This document shows positions 8,951 through 17,226 of a stretch of DNA of 43,260 nt, in pieces. Both the position numbers and the translations under genes were made by a program. Positions within the stretch are counted from its first letter, which is position 1, and every line of letters starts with the position of its first letter. The notes under the pieces are model-generated. The model was not told the DNA's origin and ran no database searches. It worked only from the letters and a program-made list of their open reading frames with translations. Origin of the DNA: Acidimicrobiaceae bacterium (lineage in GTDB: Bacteria; Actinomycetota; Acidimicrobiia; Acidimicrobiales; RAAP-2); assembly GCA_003161575.1 (NCBI GenBank), contig PMOE01000035.1, forward strand, positions 22,347 to 65,606, read 5' to 3'.

Positions 8951-10158
8951 TCCCCGGCGGCGGACTGGCCGCCCGGGATCGGGCCGATGGCCACCGACGG
9001 GGTCTCACCGAGAGAAGACAAGAAGCCGTCGCGGTTGGCCAGCACTTCGGCCAAGGAGTCGCCGCCGAACTTGCGCAGCGCCTCGGCCGCCAGCACCAGG
9101 GCGGTCATGGTCTCGGCCACCACCCCCATCGCCGGCACGGCGGTCACGTCGGTCCGCTCCTTGAAGCTGACCGTTGATTCTTTCGTCACCACGTCGACGG
9201 TCTCGAGCACCGGACGGTTGAGCGTGGCCAGGGGCTTCATGGCAACCCGGACGGCGATGAGGCCGCCGATCGACATACCACCCTCGATCCCCCCGGCCCG
9301 CGTCGTGCTTCGCGTGTACTCGTCTTTCTCAGTGTCGTAGTGGATCGCGTCGTGGGCCGCCGAGCCCCGGCGGCCAGCAACGTCCCAGCCCTCGCCGATT
9401 TCCACCGCCTTGACGGCCTGGATGCTCATCAACGCCTGGGCCAACAACCCGTCGAGTTTGCGGTCCCAGTGCACGTGGCTCCCGAGACCGACGGGTACGC
9501 CGTAGGCCAGGACTTCGATGACTCCGCCAAGCGAGTCCCCTTCCTTGGCCGCCGCCTTGATGGCGGCGACCATGCGGCCCTCGGCTTCGGCCTCAAAACA
9601 GCGCACGGCCGAGCCGTCCACTGCGGCGAGGTCACCGGGGGTCGGACGGATGCCCTTGGTGACTCGCTCGGCACCCAACTCGATGACGTGGCTCACGACG
9701 CGGATCCCGAGGTGACCCAGCAGCGCCTTGGCCAGGGTCCCCGCAGCGACCCGGGCCGCGGTCTCACGGGCCGATGCCCGCTCGAGCACGTCGCGGGCGT
9801 CGGCGAATCCGTACTTCTGCATCCCGGCCAAGTCGGCGTGTCCGGGACGGGGCTGGGTCAAAAGTGTCGAGGGCCTCCCAGGTGCCGGTGACATCTCCTC
9901 GGTCCATTTGGGCCACTCGGTGTTGGCGATCTCGATGGCGACAGGTGAACCCAAGGTCCGCCCATGACGGATGCCGGCGAGCAGCGTCACCTCGTCGGCC
10001 TCGAAACGCATGCGTGGCCCTCGGCCGTAGCCGAGGCGGCGTCGAGCCAGCTCTCCCTGGATGTCTTCGGCGGTAACCGGCAGACCCGCCGGCAGTCCCT
10101 CCACCACCGCCACCAGGGCCTTGCCGTGAGACTCGCCGGCCGTCAGGTACCGCAGCAC
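8947..10158 (-). CDS. aroC: Chorismate synthase
   Basis: Makes chorismate from EPSP with reduced FMN; chorismate also feeds menaquinone synthesis, whose genes lie further along. The 403-residue protein begins [20 protein letters not shown] and contains [52 protein letters not shown] and [11 protein letters not shown], all typical of AroC. It starts at GTG 10158. A TAACTT -10 box (minus, 10165-10170) lies 6 nt upstream, so aroC probably heads the operon as a leaderless message. Downstream genes aroK, aroB and aroQ overlap in series. Confidence 0.97.
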   Translation of the reverse strand: MLRYLTAGESHGKALVAVVEGLPAGLPVTAEDIQGELARRRLGYGRGPRMRFEADEVTLLAGIRHGRTLGSPVAIEIANTEWPKWTEEMSPAPGRPSTLLTQPRPGHADLAGMQKYGFADARDVLERASARETAARVAAGTLAKALLGHLGIRVVSHVIELGAERVTKGIRPTPGDLAAVDGSAVRCFEAEAEGRMVAAIKAAAKEGDSLGGVIEVLAYGVPVGLGSHVHWDRKLDGLLAQALMSIQAVKAVEIGEGWDVAGRRGSAAHDAIHYDTEKDEYTRSTTRAGGIEGGMSIGGLIAVRVAMKPLATLNRPVLETVDVVTKESTVSFKERTDVTAVPAMGVVAETMTALVLAAEALRKFGGDSLAEVLANRDGFLSSLGETPSVAIGPIPGGQSAAGE

Positions 10159-10164
10159 GCCCCC

Positions 10165-10170
10165 AAGTTA
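10165..10170 (-). promoter_or_regulatory. -10 box for a leaderless aroC operon transcript
   Basis: TAACTT on the minus strand, 6 nt before the aroC GTG and just after the stop of the preceding protease gene. The spacing places the transcription start at or next to the start codon. No clear -35 is visible. Confidence 0.5.
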
Positions 10171-10171
10171 C

Positions 10172-11038
10172 TCAGGTCGAGTGGAGCAACCAGAAGGTGG
10201 CGAGCCATCCCCCGAAGAGCACCCCGATCACCGCGCCGAAAGCGAGGCCCGGGCCGAAGGGAAAACGGGTCTTGCGCCCCGACCCCGCCACGACCATCTT
10301 CACCCCGCCGTAGAGGGCCCCGGCGAGGAATCCGACCAGGAAGCCGGCATAGATCTGTTGGAAACCGAGCCAACCGAGCCCGACACCCATCACGCCGGCC
10401 AACCGGACGTCGCCGAACCCCATCCCGCGCGGGTACAGGACATAAATGCCGACAAACACAAAGAAGGCGCCGGTGCCGCCGATGGCGGCGCGGGCCAAAG
10501 CCCACCAGTCGTCGTTGACCACAGAGGCGGCCACCAGTCCCACCACCATGAGGCCCAGGGTTGGATACAAGATTTTGCGCGGAACCAGCCCAACCCGGAT
10601 GTCGGCGATGGAGAGGGCCACCAGCCCACCGAAGAAGACGCAGTAGGGCGCCAGTGCGGGCACCGGGCCGAAGCGAATCGCCGCAGCTCCGAACAGCACG
10701 GCGGTAACCACACCAGCACCCACGAGTTCGGCTATCCCCGGAGGGCCCGGGATGAGCCGGGCCGCCTCGGTCAGCTCCTCGGAAACGGGATCATGGCGCG
10801 CCGCCTTCGCCGCCACGCCCTCGGGGTCATCTTGCACCCGGCGGTCACCCCCGCAGGCACCGGGGGCTGCTGCGCCGTCAGCGTCCGCCGCCGCGCTGGT
10901 CGCCTTGGCGCTGGTCTCGGCGTTGACGCCGGCGTCGATCGGGTCGGTGGCGGGCGGGAAGCGGGCCGCCACAAGGTCGAGCGCGACACCGGCGCAGGCG
11001 CCCGCCACCGTGCAGCCGGATACAACCAGGGCGTTCAT
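10172..11038 (-). CDS. Prepilin-peptidase-like A24 membrane aspartic protease lacking the methyltransferase motif
   Basis: A polytopic membrane protein (288 aa) of the type IV prepilin peptidase family. The two catalytic aspartates are in SIADIRVGLVPRKI and in GMGFGDVRLAG (the GxGD motif). The N-terminus GACAGVALDLVAARFP resembles the start of PilD. The stretch that in bifunctional PilD has the zinc cysteines (CxxC...CxxC) is instead an Ala/Asp-rich segment of about 70 residues (about 30-100) with one CGG, so N-methylation is unlikely. Roughly seven membrane segments follow. Its substrate (pilin, Tad/Flp or competence pseudopilin) is not encoded in the window. Confidence 0.85.
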   Translation of the reverse strand: MNALVVSGCTVAGACAGVALDLVAARFPPATDPIDAGVNAETSAKATSAAADADGAAAPGACGGDRRVQDDPEGVAAKAARHDPVSEELTEAARLIPGPPGIAELVGAGVVTAVLFGAAAIRFGPVPALAPYCVFFGGLVALSIADIRVGLVPRKILYPTLGLMVVGLVAASVVNDDWWALARAAIGGTGAFFVFVGIYVLYPRGMGFGDVRLAGVMGVGLGWLGFQQIYAGFLVGFLAGALYGGVKMVVAGSGRKTRFPFGPGLAFGAVIGVLFGGWLATFWLLHST

Positions 11039-11125
11039 GACCCGACAAGTGTGCCCGGATCAGACCCCGGAGAGCGGGACCGCCCCTCGCCGATCATTCC
11101 CCGAGGACCACAGGCGGCCCCCAGC

Positions 11126-11773
11126 TCAGAAGAAGGGGTTCTCGCCGCCGCCGTGATCGGTGACGTCGACTATCCCGGTGAGCTCGGGAATCTCGTCCTT
11201 CAGGGCGGTCTCGATCCCCTGGGTGAGCGTCATGCGCGACATGGCGCACCCCTGGCATCCACCCGACAGGCGCAGGTAGGCGACCCTGGCCTCCTCGTCC
11301 ATCGTCACGAGGTCCGCATGCCCGCCGTGGCTGGCTATGGCGGGGTTGACGCTCTGTTCGAGCACGAGGATCGCCCGGGCGGCCAGGGGTCCGTCGAGGC
11401 CACAGGCCGACAGTTCGGGGGAGACGACCGGCGCCGACCCTGGGGGCGTCGGGTCATTGGGGTTGACCAGCACCAGACCAGCGTCGCCGTCGTCTGACCA
11501 TTCGAGCCGAGCGCCTTGCAGGCGGGCGACGCTGCCGCCCGGCACGATCACGGTTAGCTCACCGTCGTCCACGCTGACCGCCCCGTCTTCGGCATCGGCG
11601 GCGCCTCGGAAGTAGAGGTCGTAAATGAACTCGCCATCGTGAACCCCCTTGACCTCCAGCCACAAGGCGAGGTGCTCAAGGTCGGGCTCCCCGGCGATTG
11701 CATCTCGGACGACCGAACGGGCCTCGGCAGTGAGGGTGACGACAGGGCGCAGCCGCACTTCGGATTGCGTCAT
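11126..11773 (-). CDS. nfuA: NfuA-type Fe-S cluster carrier
   Basis: Predicted to carry and deliver [4Fe-4S] clusters to target enzymes. The 215-residue protein has an N-terminal A-type (HesB/IscA-like) domain without the three conserved cysteines (about 1-110) and a C-terminal NifU domain with the cluster-binding CxxC in LSGGCQGCAMSRMTL. This degenerate-A plus NifU layout is that of NfuA. It starts at ATG 11771-11773, 6 nt after a TAGGAT -10 box (minus strand), so it may be leaderless. It is divergent from a Cys-rich YkgJ-like gene across a 59-bp gap. Confidence 0.92.
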   Translation of the reverse strand: MTQSEVRLRPVVTLTAEARSVVRDAIAGEPDLEHLALWLEVKGVHDGEFIYDLYFRGAADAEDGAVSVDDGELTVIVPGGSVARLQGARLEWSDDGDAGLVLVNPNDPTPPGSAPVVSPELSACGLDGPLAARAILVLEQSVNPAIASHGGHADLVTMDEEARVAYLRLSGGCQGCAMSRMTLTQGIETALKDEIPELTGIVDVTDHGGGENPFF

Positions 11774-11779
11774 CGCCTT

Positions 11780-11785
11780 ATCCTA
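11780..11785 (-). promoter_or_regulatory. -10 box of nfuA
   Basis: TAGGAT on the minus strand, 6 nt before the nfuA ATG. The intervening AAGGCG could also act as a weak ribosome binding site. Confidence 0.45.
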
Positions 11786-11818
11786 AAGAGCGTGCTCGGA
11801 CTCGGCGCACTCAGGCGG

Positions 11819-11824
11819 TAGGGT
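11819..11824 (+). promoter_or_regulatory. -10 box for a leaderless transcript of the YkgJ-like gene
   Basis: TAGGGT, then 8 nt (gctcggcc), then the ATG at 11833. There is no ribosome binding site in the gap, which fits leaderless translation. Confidence 0.55.
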
Positions 11825-11832
11825 GCTCGGCC

Positions 11833-12585
11833 ATGGCAGACGCCCAGCCACCCGCAGACGCACGCGAATGGGTGAGTTTCGAGGACCCCCGGGAGGAACG
11901 GACGTGGGTCTTCGACGTGTCATTCCTGACCAGCAACTGGACCTGCATCTACGGCAACGGCTGCCAGGGAGTGCTCACCGAGCCAGCCCCCGAACTCGTG
12001 CACGGTTGCTGCTCCTACGGCGCCCACTTCGTTGACAAGAAGGACGCGCGGCGGGTGGAGAAGGTCGCCGCCACCCTCACCCCCGAGCAATGGCAGTTCC
12101 ACGACCAAGGACAAAAAGGTGTCCTCAAGAAGACCAAAGATGGTGAACTCGTGACCCGGGTCGTCAAGGACGCCTGCATCTTTCTCAACCGACCCGGCTT
12201 CGGAGCCGGCCCGGGATGCTCGCTCCACCAGGTGGCGCTCGGCCGGGGCAAGAACCCCCTTGAGCTCAAGCCAGAGGTCTGCTGGCAGCTTCCCTTGCGC
12301 CGCGAGGATGCGGTCGGCGACGACAGACACGTGACCTCGACAATTCGCCAGTGGGACCGCCGACACTGGGGCCCGGGGGGCGATCAGTTCGCCTGGTGGT
12401 GCACCGAGTCCCCCGACGCCTTCGTCGGCAGCCGGCCGGTCTACAAAGAAATGGAGGCCGAACTCATCGAGATGGTCGGGAAGAAGACCTACGCAATGTT
12501 GGTGGCCCACCTTGAAGAGCGTGCCGAGCGGATTCCCAAAGGGGTGGCACTCCCCCACCCCGCAGTCCGGCGGCGCCAGGACTGA
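11833..12585 (+). CDS. Cys-rich YkgJ/DUF3109-like metal-binding protein
   Basis: Function unknown. The 250-residue protein has eight cysteines at 38, 44, 59, 60, 115, 129, 150 and 190. Their contexts (NWTCIYGNGCQG, HGCCSYGAHF, ACIFLNRPG, GPGCSLHQ, KPEVCWQLPL, WWCTE) follow the order C-C-CC-C-GCxxH-C-P of YkgJ-type zinc/iron-chelating proteins. Family assignment rests on this pattern alone. It has no signal peptide, so it is likely cytosolic. The gene faces nfuA across a 59-bp region, which suggests but does not show a link with Fe-S or metal handling. The C-terminal 60 residues are helical and charged. Confidence 0.75.
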   Translation: MADAQPPADAREWVSFEDPREERTWVFDVSFLTSNWTCIYGNGCQGVLTEPAPELVHGCCSYGAHFVDKKDARRVEKVAATLTPEQWQFHDQGQKGVLKKTKDGELVTRVVKDACIFLNRPGFGAGPGCSLHQVALGRGKNPLELKPEVCWQLPLRREDAVGDDRHVTSTIRQWDRRHWGPGGDQFAWWCTESPDAFVGSRPVYKEMEAELIEMVGKKTYAMLVAHLEERAERIPKGVALPHPAVRRRQD

Positions 12586-12592
12586 TGTCGAT

Positions 12593-12613
12593 CCGGGTGC
12601 CTGTGCGACCCGG
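12593..12613. terminator. Stem-loop between convergent genes
   Basis: CCGGGT (12593-12598) pairs with ACCCGG (12608-12613) across a 9-nt loop in the 39-bp gap between two convergent genes. It lacks a T-tract, so a bidirectional terminator role is plausible but unproven. Confidence 0.35.
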
Positions 12614-12624
12614 CCGAACCCAGA

Positions 12625-12831
12625 TCACTCGTCGAGCGGGTCCCGCTCCTTGTCATCGTGCGCCGGAGCCACCGACCCGAGGATGCGGTCGTATTGGTCC
12701 TCTTCGGCCAGGCACCACGACGCGTGGACATCCTCGGGCTCGGCACCGCACTCGGGACACCGCTGCGCAGTGGCCGTCGAGCGCTTCAGGCTGCGCGCTT
12801 CTTCGAAGCGCCGATGGCGTCCCTTCTTCAC
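12625..12831 (-). CDS. Small zinc-ribbon-like protein
   Basis: A 68-residue, very charged protein starting at GTG 12831. A good ribosome binding site, AAGGAG, lies 6 nt upstream (minus strand: AAGGAGTTGTCGTG), which supports expression. It begins KKGRHRRFEEARSLKRS and contains CPECG and, 17 residues on, HASWC, a possible partial zinc ribbon (CxxC plus His/Cys). I do not recognise the family. The gene is convergent with the YkgJ-like gene and divergent from a small plus-strand gene. Confidence 0.6.
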   Translation of the reverse strand: MKKGRHRRFEEARSLKRSTATAQRCPECGAEPEDVHASWCLAEEDQYDRILGSVAPAHDDKERDPLDE

Positions 12832-13028
12832 GACAACTCCTTGCTGCCAATCGCCCGTCGGTTCGAGCGATTGATCGCTCGGAACTGGCTGTTCGGGCCG
12901 GGGCCAGATCTAGGCCCCGCTGGACCCGCTGCCCCCGGTCGCGACCTCAAGTGTAGTGCGTCGCCCGCCCGGCCCCGGCTCAGACCCCCGACGACCCAGG
13001 ACCCCCGCCGCCTCGGCGCCCCGGCCGC

Positions 13029-13040
13029 TACAATTACGCT
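13029..13040 (+). promoter_or_regulatory. Putative -10 region upstream of a small conserved-looking gene
   Basis: TACAAT (13029-13034) runs straight into TACGCT (13035-13040); either could serve as -10. The start codon is at 13079, so the message would have a 30-40-nt leader. No -35 is evident in the GC-rich flank. Confidence 0.35.
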
Positions 13041-13078
13041 CTTCCCCAGCCCAGCGCACCGGGGAGTCCCTCTCGCCC

Positions 13079-13309
13079 ATGGACCAGCCCTTCGACCCCG
13101 CCGCCATGGTGGCCCGATTCCGCCAACGGGCCGATGCGGTACGCAACCGGGGTCTCCCTCCGGTGGAGGGGCCCGAGCGGCAACGATTCCGCGAGGCGGC
13201 CCAGACCGACTTCATGGACTACGCCATGCTGGCCGACGCAGAGGCCACGCTCGAAGACGGGATCCTGATCCTCCGGATCGATCTGCGGCCCGAGTCCGCA
13301 CCCGACTGA
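13079..13309 (+). CDS. Small protein of unknown function
   Basis: A 76-residue acidic/helical protein, MDQPFDPAAMVARFRQRADA at its start and ending in EDGILILRIDLRPESAPD. I chose ATG 13079 because the upstream part of the open frame is proline/arginine-rich with non-coding character and because TACAAT lies 45 bp upstream. The pattern (helical N-terminus, TDFMDYAMLADAEATLEDG, then a beta strand) looks like a real folded small protein, but I cannot name a family. The next gene is convergent. Confidence 0.6.
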   Translation: MDQPFDPAAMVARFRQRADAVRNRGLPPVEGPERQRFREAAQTDFMDYAMLADAEATLEDGILILRIDLRPESAPD

Positions 13310-13412
13310 GCAGAGCGAACGGCGCTGGTGAGCGCCCGCACTCCTTTGAACCAACGTTCGCGCTCAGGTCTGCACCTGCCCCCGAGATGGTCGATCCGAT
13401 CCCCCGGCCCCC

Positions 13413-13967
13413 CTAGCCCCCGTAATTCATCCGGGTGTCCTCCATGCGCAGGACCGGCGGCCCCTCGCCGTCAGGACCTCCGGCGGCCACCACCTCGCCG
13501 ACGTACAAGATGTGGCTCCCGAGATCGAGATGCTCTCGGACCTCGCAGTCAAGCCAGGACACGGCGCGCGAGAGGACCGGTACACCGCTCGGCGCGTCGA
13601 AGATCGCCTCGCCGGCCATCGACACCGTTGTGCCCGACGCGTCGACCTCGGTCTCGGTCACCGGTTTGACGAATCGTCGGACCACGGCGCGGTCCTCGCG
13701 GGCGAGGAGCGAGATGCTGAAGGATCTGCCGGCTTCGACCAACCGGCGGGTCAGCGCCTCGGCATCGATCGCCGCGGCCACCAATTTCGGCTGGGTCGCC
13801 ACCTGCACCACCAGGTTCGCCGTCATGAGGTTGCGCCTCGTCCCGCCCCCGAGTTCAGCCCGGCTGCCGATCACATAGAGGCCGGTCGGCATCGACCACA
13901 GCACGCGCCGCCGCAACCGGTCGTACGCTGCGGTCTCAGGACCCTCGGGACCCGGGGCTGCGGTCAT
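13413..13967 (-). CDS. Flavin reductase-like FMN-binding protein
   Basis: A split-beta-barrel flavin-binding protein of 184 residues. Family cues are MPTGLYVIGSR, then NLMTANLVVQVATQPKLVAA, SFSISLLARED and LDCEVREHLDLGSHILYVGEV. Such proteins reduce FMN/FAD with NAD(P)H for a partner oxygenase or act as stand-alone flavoproteins. No partner monooxygenase is adjacent. It lies 19 bp after the membrane-anchored protein gene and may be the last gene of the tyrS transcript. Exact activity is unknown. Confidence 0.82.
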   Translation of the reverse strand: MTAAPGPEGPETAAYDRLRRRVLWSMPTGLYVIGSRAELGGGTRRNLMTANLVVQVATQPKLVAAAIDAEALTRRLVEAGRSFSISLLAREDRAVVRRFVKPVTETEVDASGTTVSMAGEAIFDAPSGVPVLSRAVSWLDCEVREHLDLGSHILYVGEVVAAGGPDGEGPPVLRMEDTRMNYGG

Positions 13968-13986
13968 CGAGGCGGCATCGTCGCGC

Positions 13987-14508
13987 TCAACCGAAGATAC
14001 CCCCGCCCGAACCCGACGTGGTGGTGGTCGTCGAAAGGGTCGAGCCGGTCTGCGTTGTAATCAAGGCCGCGGCCTGGTCCAATAGCCGTTGGCCCGCTGC
14101 TCGCTCGTGGGCTGAGCGAACTTGGAGGGCGGCGTGAGAGCCGGCCGAGTAGCAGTCCGTTCCGGCCTGGTACTCGAGCTGGTAGGCCCGGGCCAGCAGC
14201 TGGGTCAACTCGGTGTTCGGGGAGGGCAGGTAGGACATGGCTGTCGCCGTGTCGGCCGTCAGCACACCGCAGATCGTGTGGACGGCCCCGGTGCCGCGGT
14301 GCCCGCTCACGATCTCGGTGGCCCCGTTGTTGTCGCCCCGTAGTGTGCCCAGGGACTGGGCCAGTCCGGTGTCATGCACCCAGAGCGCCAACTGCGCTTT
14401 GGGCGTCCCGCGGTGACCGACGCCGCCGTAGGCCAGAAAAGCCAGGGCCCCGATCGCCACCACACCGAGCACCGCCAGGGCGATGCGGAACCTGGACGGC
14501 ACGGTCAC
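13987..14508 (-). CDS. Membrane-anchored extracytoplasmic protein of unknown function
   Basis: A 173-residue protein with one N-terminal membrane segment (about residues 9-29, IALAVLGVVAIGALAFLAYG) without a lipobox. The outer part is helical, has two cysteines (TICGVL and GTDCYSAG) that could form a disulfide, and ends in a Ser/Thr/Gly-rich tail. The GTG start overlaps the tyrS stop as GTGA, so it is co-translated with tyrS. I do not recognise the family. Confidence 0.75.
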   Translation of the reverse strand: MTVPSRFRIALAVLGVVAIGALAFLAYGGVGHRGTPKAQLALWVHDTGLAQSLGTLRGDNNGATEIVSGHRGTGAVHTICGVLTADTATAMSYLPSPNTELTQLLARAYQLEYQAGTDCYSAGSHAALQVRSAHERAAGQRLLDQAAALITTQTGSTLSTTTTTSGSGGGIFG

Positions 14509-15785
14509 TCAAACCGCAAGACGTGGTAGTCACGTCGGCCCCGGCGGAGGAACACATAGCGGTCGTGCAAGAGGTCTTCGGTTCTAATCACCCGTTCGGC
14601 CTCGGGCTCGCGTCGATTATTCACATAGATCCCACCTTGGGAGATGGCTCGCCGGGCGTCGCTTTTCGAGGACACCAGCCCGCTGGCCACCAGCACGTCA
14701 ACGAGGGGGAGAGTTCCGAGCTCGCGTCGGGTCCATATCCCCGAGGGGGCATCGTCGACCAACGCGAGCAGGGTCTGTTCGTCAAGGGTGGCGATCTCCT
14801 CTGCGAACAACACGGCCGAGGCCCATTCGGCCCGTTCGGTCTCTTCTGGTCCGTGGACCAGCGCACATACGGCCTTCGCCACGGCCCGCTGGGCCGCCCG
14901 GCGCTCGGGGCGGGTGGCGGTCTCGACGTCGAGAGCCTCGATCTGTTCGTGGGTGAGGAAGGTGAAGTATCGGAGGTACTGGCCGACCACCGCGTCGTCG
15001 GCGTTGAGGAAGAACTGATAGAGCAGGTAGGGGCTGGTGCGCCCCGGATCGAGCCACACTGTCCCCGATTCGGTCTTGCCGAACTTGGTCCCGTCCGCCT
15101 TCAGCACTAAGGGCGTGGTCAGCCCGTAGGCCTCGTCCCCGGCCACCTTCTTGATGAGATCGATCCCCATGGTGATGTTCCCCCACTGGTCCGAGCCGCC
15201 GAGCTGGAGGTCACAGCCGTAGTCGAGATGAAGGCGGAGGAAGTCGTAGGCCTGGAGCAGCATGTAGCTGAACTCGGTGTAGGAGATCCCCTGGTCCGGA
15301 CGCTCGAATCGGGCCTTGACCGATTCTTTGGCCACCATCTGGTTGACCGTGAAGTGCTTGCCCACGTCCCGCAGAAAGTCGATCAAACCAATCTCACCGA
15401 GCCAGGCGCTGTTGTCGAGCAGCAGTGCCTGGGTGTCTCCCGCCTCGTCGGTGAGGTCGAGGAATTGGCCGAGCTGGCGCCGGATCCCGGCGAGGTTGGC
15501 GTCCAGGTCGACCGGTGAGAGCAGCGAGCGTTCGCCCGTCTTGCCCCCAGGGTCACCAATCAGCCCGGTGGCCCCACCGGCCAGCGAGATCGGCCGGTTC
15601 CCGCCCTGTTGGAGCCGGCGGAGCGTGCACAGCTGCAGGAGGCTCCCGACATGGAGGCTCGGCGCTGACGGATCGAATCCGGCGTAGACGATGACCCCGC
15701 CCGCATCGAGGCGCTCGAGGATCGCCTCGTCGGTCACCTGGTGGATCAGGCCGCGGAATCGCAGATCGGCGACGAGGTCTGGCAC
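14505..15785 (-). CDS. tyrS: Tyrosyl-tRNA synthetase
   Basis: Charges tRNA-Tyr. The 426-residue class I synthetase begins MPDLVADLRFRGLIHQVTD and has YAGFDPSAPSLHVGSL with the HIGH-like HVGS (45-48), the tyrosine site QLGGSDQWGNI, and the KMSKS-like KFGKT (234-238). A C-terminal S4 RNA-binding domain (about 360-426) includes VSSKSDARRAISQGG. The GTG at 15785 is the start; a divergent gene begins 40 bp away, which leaves no room for a T-box leader. Confidence 0.97.
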   Translation of the reverse strand: MPDLVADLRFRGLIHQVTDEAILERLDAGGVIVYAGFDPSAPSLHVGSLLQLCTLRRLQQGGNRPISLAGGATGLIGDPGGKTGERSLLSPVDLDANLAGIRRQLGQFLDLTDEAGDTQALLLDNSAWLGEIGLIDFLRDVGKHFTVNQMVAKESVKARFERPDQGISYTEFSYMLLQAYDFLRLHLDYGCDLQLGGSDQWGNITMGIDLIKKVAGDEAYGLTTPLVLKADGTKFGKTESGTVWLDPGRTSPYLLYQFFLNADDAVVGQYLRYFTFLTHEQIEALDVETATRPERRAAQRAVAKAVCALVHGPEETERAEWASAVLFAEEIATLDEQTLLALVDDAPSGIWTRRELGTLPLVDVLVASGLVSSKSDARRAISQGGIYVNNRREPEAERVIRTEDLLHDRYVFLRRGRRDYHVLRFE

Positions 15786-15813
15786 CGGCCAACATTGCCA
15801 TACCGCCTATCGG

Positions 15814-15819
15814 TACTGT
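15814..15819 (+). promoter_or_regulatory. -10 box of the carotenoid oxygenase gene
   Basis: TACTGT, 6 nt before ATG 15826, placing the transcription start at about the start codon. The 40-bp gap also has to hold the tyrS promoter. Confidence 0.45.
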
Positions 15820-15825
15820 GACCTC

Positions 15826-17211
15826 ATGACCGATGTCGACGACCCGACGAGGAGCCTCGGGGTCGAGAATCCCTACCTGCAGGGCAACTTCGCCCCGGTC
15901 AGCACCGAACGCACGGTCGAACGCCCTTTGGAGGTGGTGGGAGCCATACCGCCCGCCCTCGAGGGACTCCTCTTGCGCAACGGACCCAACCCGGCGGTGA
16001 TTTCCGACCCGGGCCGCTACCACTGGTTCAGCGGTGACGGCATGATCCACGCGGTCGAGCTGCGCGACGGGGCGGCAGTCTCCTACCGCAACCGTTGGGT
16101 CCGGACCCGCAAGCTGGCCGAGGAGATCGGCAGCGCCGCACCGCACGGGCCCATCGAACCGATCAACGGTCCGGCCAACACTCATGTGGTCGAGCACGGG
16201 GGCCGGATCCTGGCCCTGGTCGAAAGCGGCCTCCCCCATCGCATCTCAGCCGGACTCGAGACGCTGTGCGTCGAGGACTTCGACGGGATGCTCACCTCGC
16301 CGATGACCGCACACCCCCACGTGGACCCCGCAACTGGTGGCATGGCCTTCTTCGGCTACGACGTCTTCGGACCGCCGTTCTTGCGTTACCACGAGCTCGA
16401 CCGCTCGGGTTCGCTAATCCATTCGACCGCCGTCGAGATCCCACGGGCCACCATGCAGCACGACTTCGGCGTCACCGCCACCCGGGTCGCCTTCCTCGAT
16501 CTACCCGTCGTCTTCGACATCGACCTGGCCACGTCCGGGGCGCTCTTGCCCTTTTCTTGGAAACCCGAGGCCGGAGCGAGGATCGGCATCCTCGAGCGAG
16601 GCGGCGACGGGGCGGACGTCCGCTGGGTGGGGTTCGACCCGTGCTTCGTCTTTCACGTCATGAACGCCTTTGACGACGGAGCGGCGGTCGTGCTCGACGT
16701 CTGCCGCTACGACTCGAGTTTCGATACCAAAGAAGGCCAGGTGATCGGCACGACCCTCCCCACCCTCGAACGCTGGAGGGTCGATCCCGCCGCGAACCGG
16801 GTGAGCACCACCGCTCTCGACGACCGGACCGTCGAGTTCCCCCGCATCGACGACGCAATGGTTGGTCGCCCGTACCGCTTTGGCTACTGCGCCGAGGTGA
16901 GCCGGCTCACCGGATCAGACCAGTTCGTCGGGCTCGTTCGTTACGATTTCGTGCGAGACGAAGCCATCGGGCATGAGTTCTCTGAGCATCTCTTCCCCGG
17001 CGAGCCGGTATTCGTGCGCGCTCCTGACGGCCGCAGCGACGACGAGGGTTGGGTGCTCTCGGTCGTCTACGACGCCACCACCGAAATGAGCGACCTCTAC
17101 ATCCTCGACGCGTCGTCGTTCACCAAGGCCCCCGACGCCATCGTCCACCTGCCCGCCCGGGTGCCCTACGGCTTTCACGGCAGCTGGATCCCCGCCGAGC
17201 GCTACCGCTGA
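15826..17211 (+). CDS. Carotenoid cleavage oxygenase family protein
   Basis: A non-haem iron dioxygenase-like protein, 461 residues from ATG 15826; the open frame upstream is antisense to tyrS. The N-terminal signature LLLRNGPNPAV and HWFSGDGMIHAV are those of the RPE65/carotenoid oxygenase family. The four iron-binding histidines appear as His163 (TAHPHVDP), His212 (MQHDFGVT), His277 (FHVMNAFDDG) and His451 (YGFHGSWIP, ten residues from the end). It should oxidatively cleave a carotenoid, apocarotenoid or stilbene-type double bond; the substrate cannot be read from sequence. No carotenoid synthesis gene is nearby. It converges on menD with a 15-bp gap. Confidence 0.93.
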   Translation: MTDVDDPTRSLGVENPYLQGNFAPVSTERTVERPLEVVGAIPPALEGLLLRNGPNPAVISDPGRYHWFSGDGMIHAVELRDGAAVSYRNRWVRTRKLAEEIGSAAPHGPIEPINGPANTHVVEHGGRILALVESGLPHRISAGLETLCVEDFDGMLTSPMTAHPHVDPATGGMAFFGYDVFGPPFLRYHELDRSGSLIHSTAVEIPRATMQHDFGVTATRVAFLDLPVVFDIDLATSGALLPFSWKPEAGARIGILERGGDGADVRWVGFDPCFVFHVMNAFDDGAAVVLDVCRYDSSFDTKEGQVIGTTLPTLERWRVDPAANRVSTTALDDRTVEFPRIDDAMVGRPYRFGYCAEVSRLTGSDQFVGLVRYDFVRDEAIGHEFSEHLFPGEPVFVRAPDGRSDDEGWVLSVVYDATTEMSDLYILDASSFTKAPDAIVHLPARVPYGFHGSWIPAERYR

Positions 17212-17226
17212 GCCGGGCCGTCATCC

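Noticed and set aside
15786-15825. T-box riboswitch for tyrS
   Set aside because: Only 40 bp separate tyrS from the divergent gene, too little for a T-box, and no specifier or antiterminator sequence is visible.
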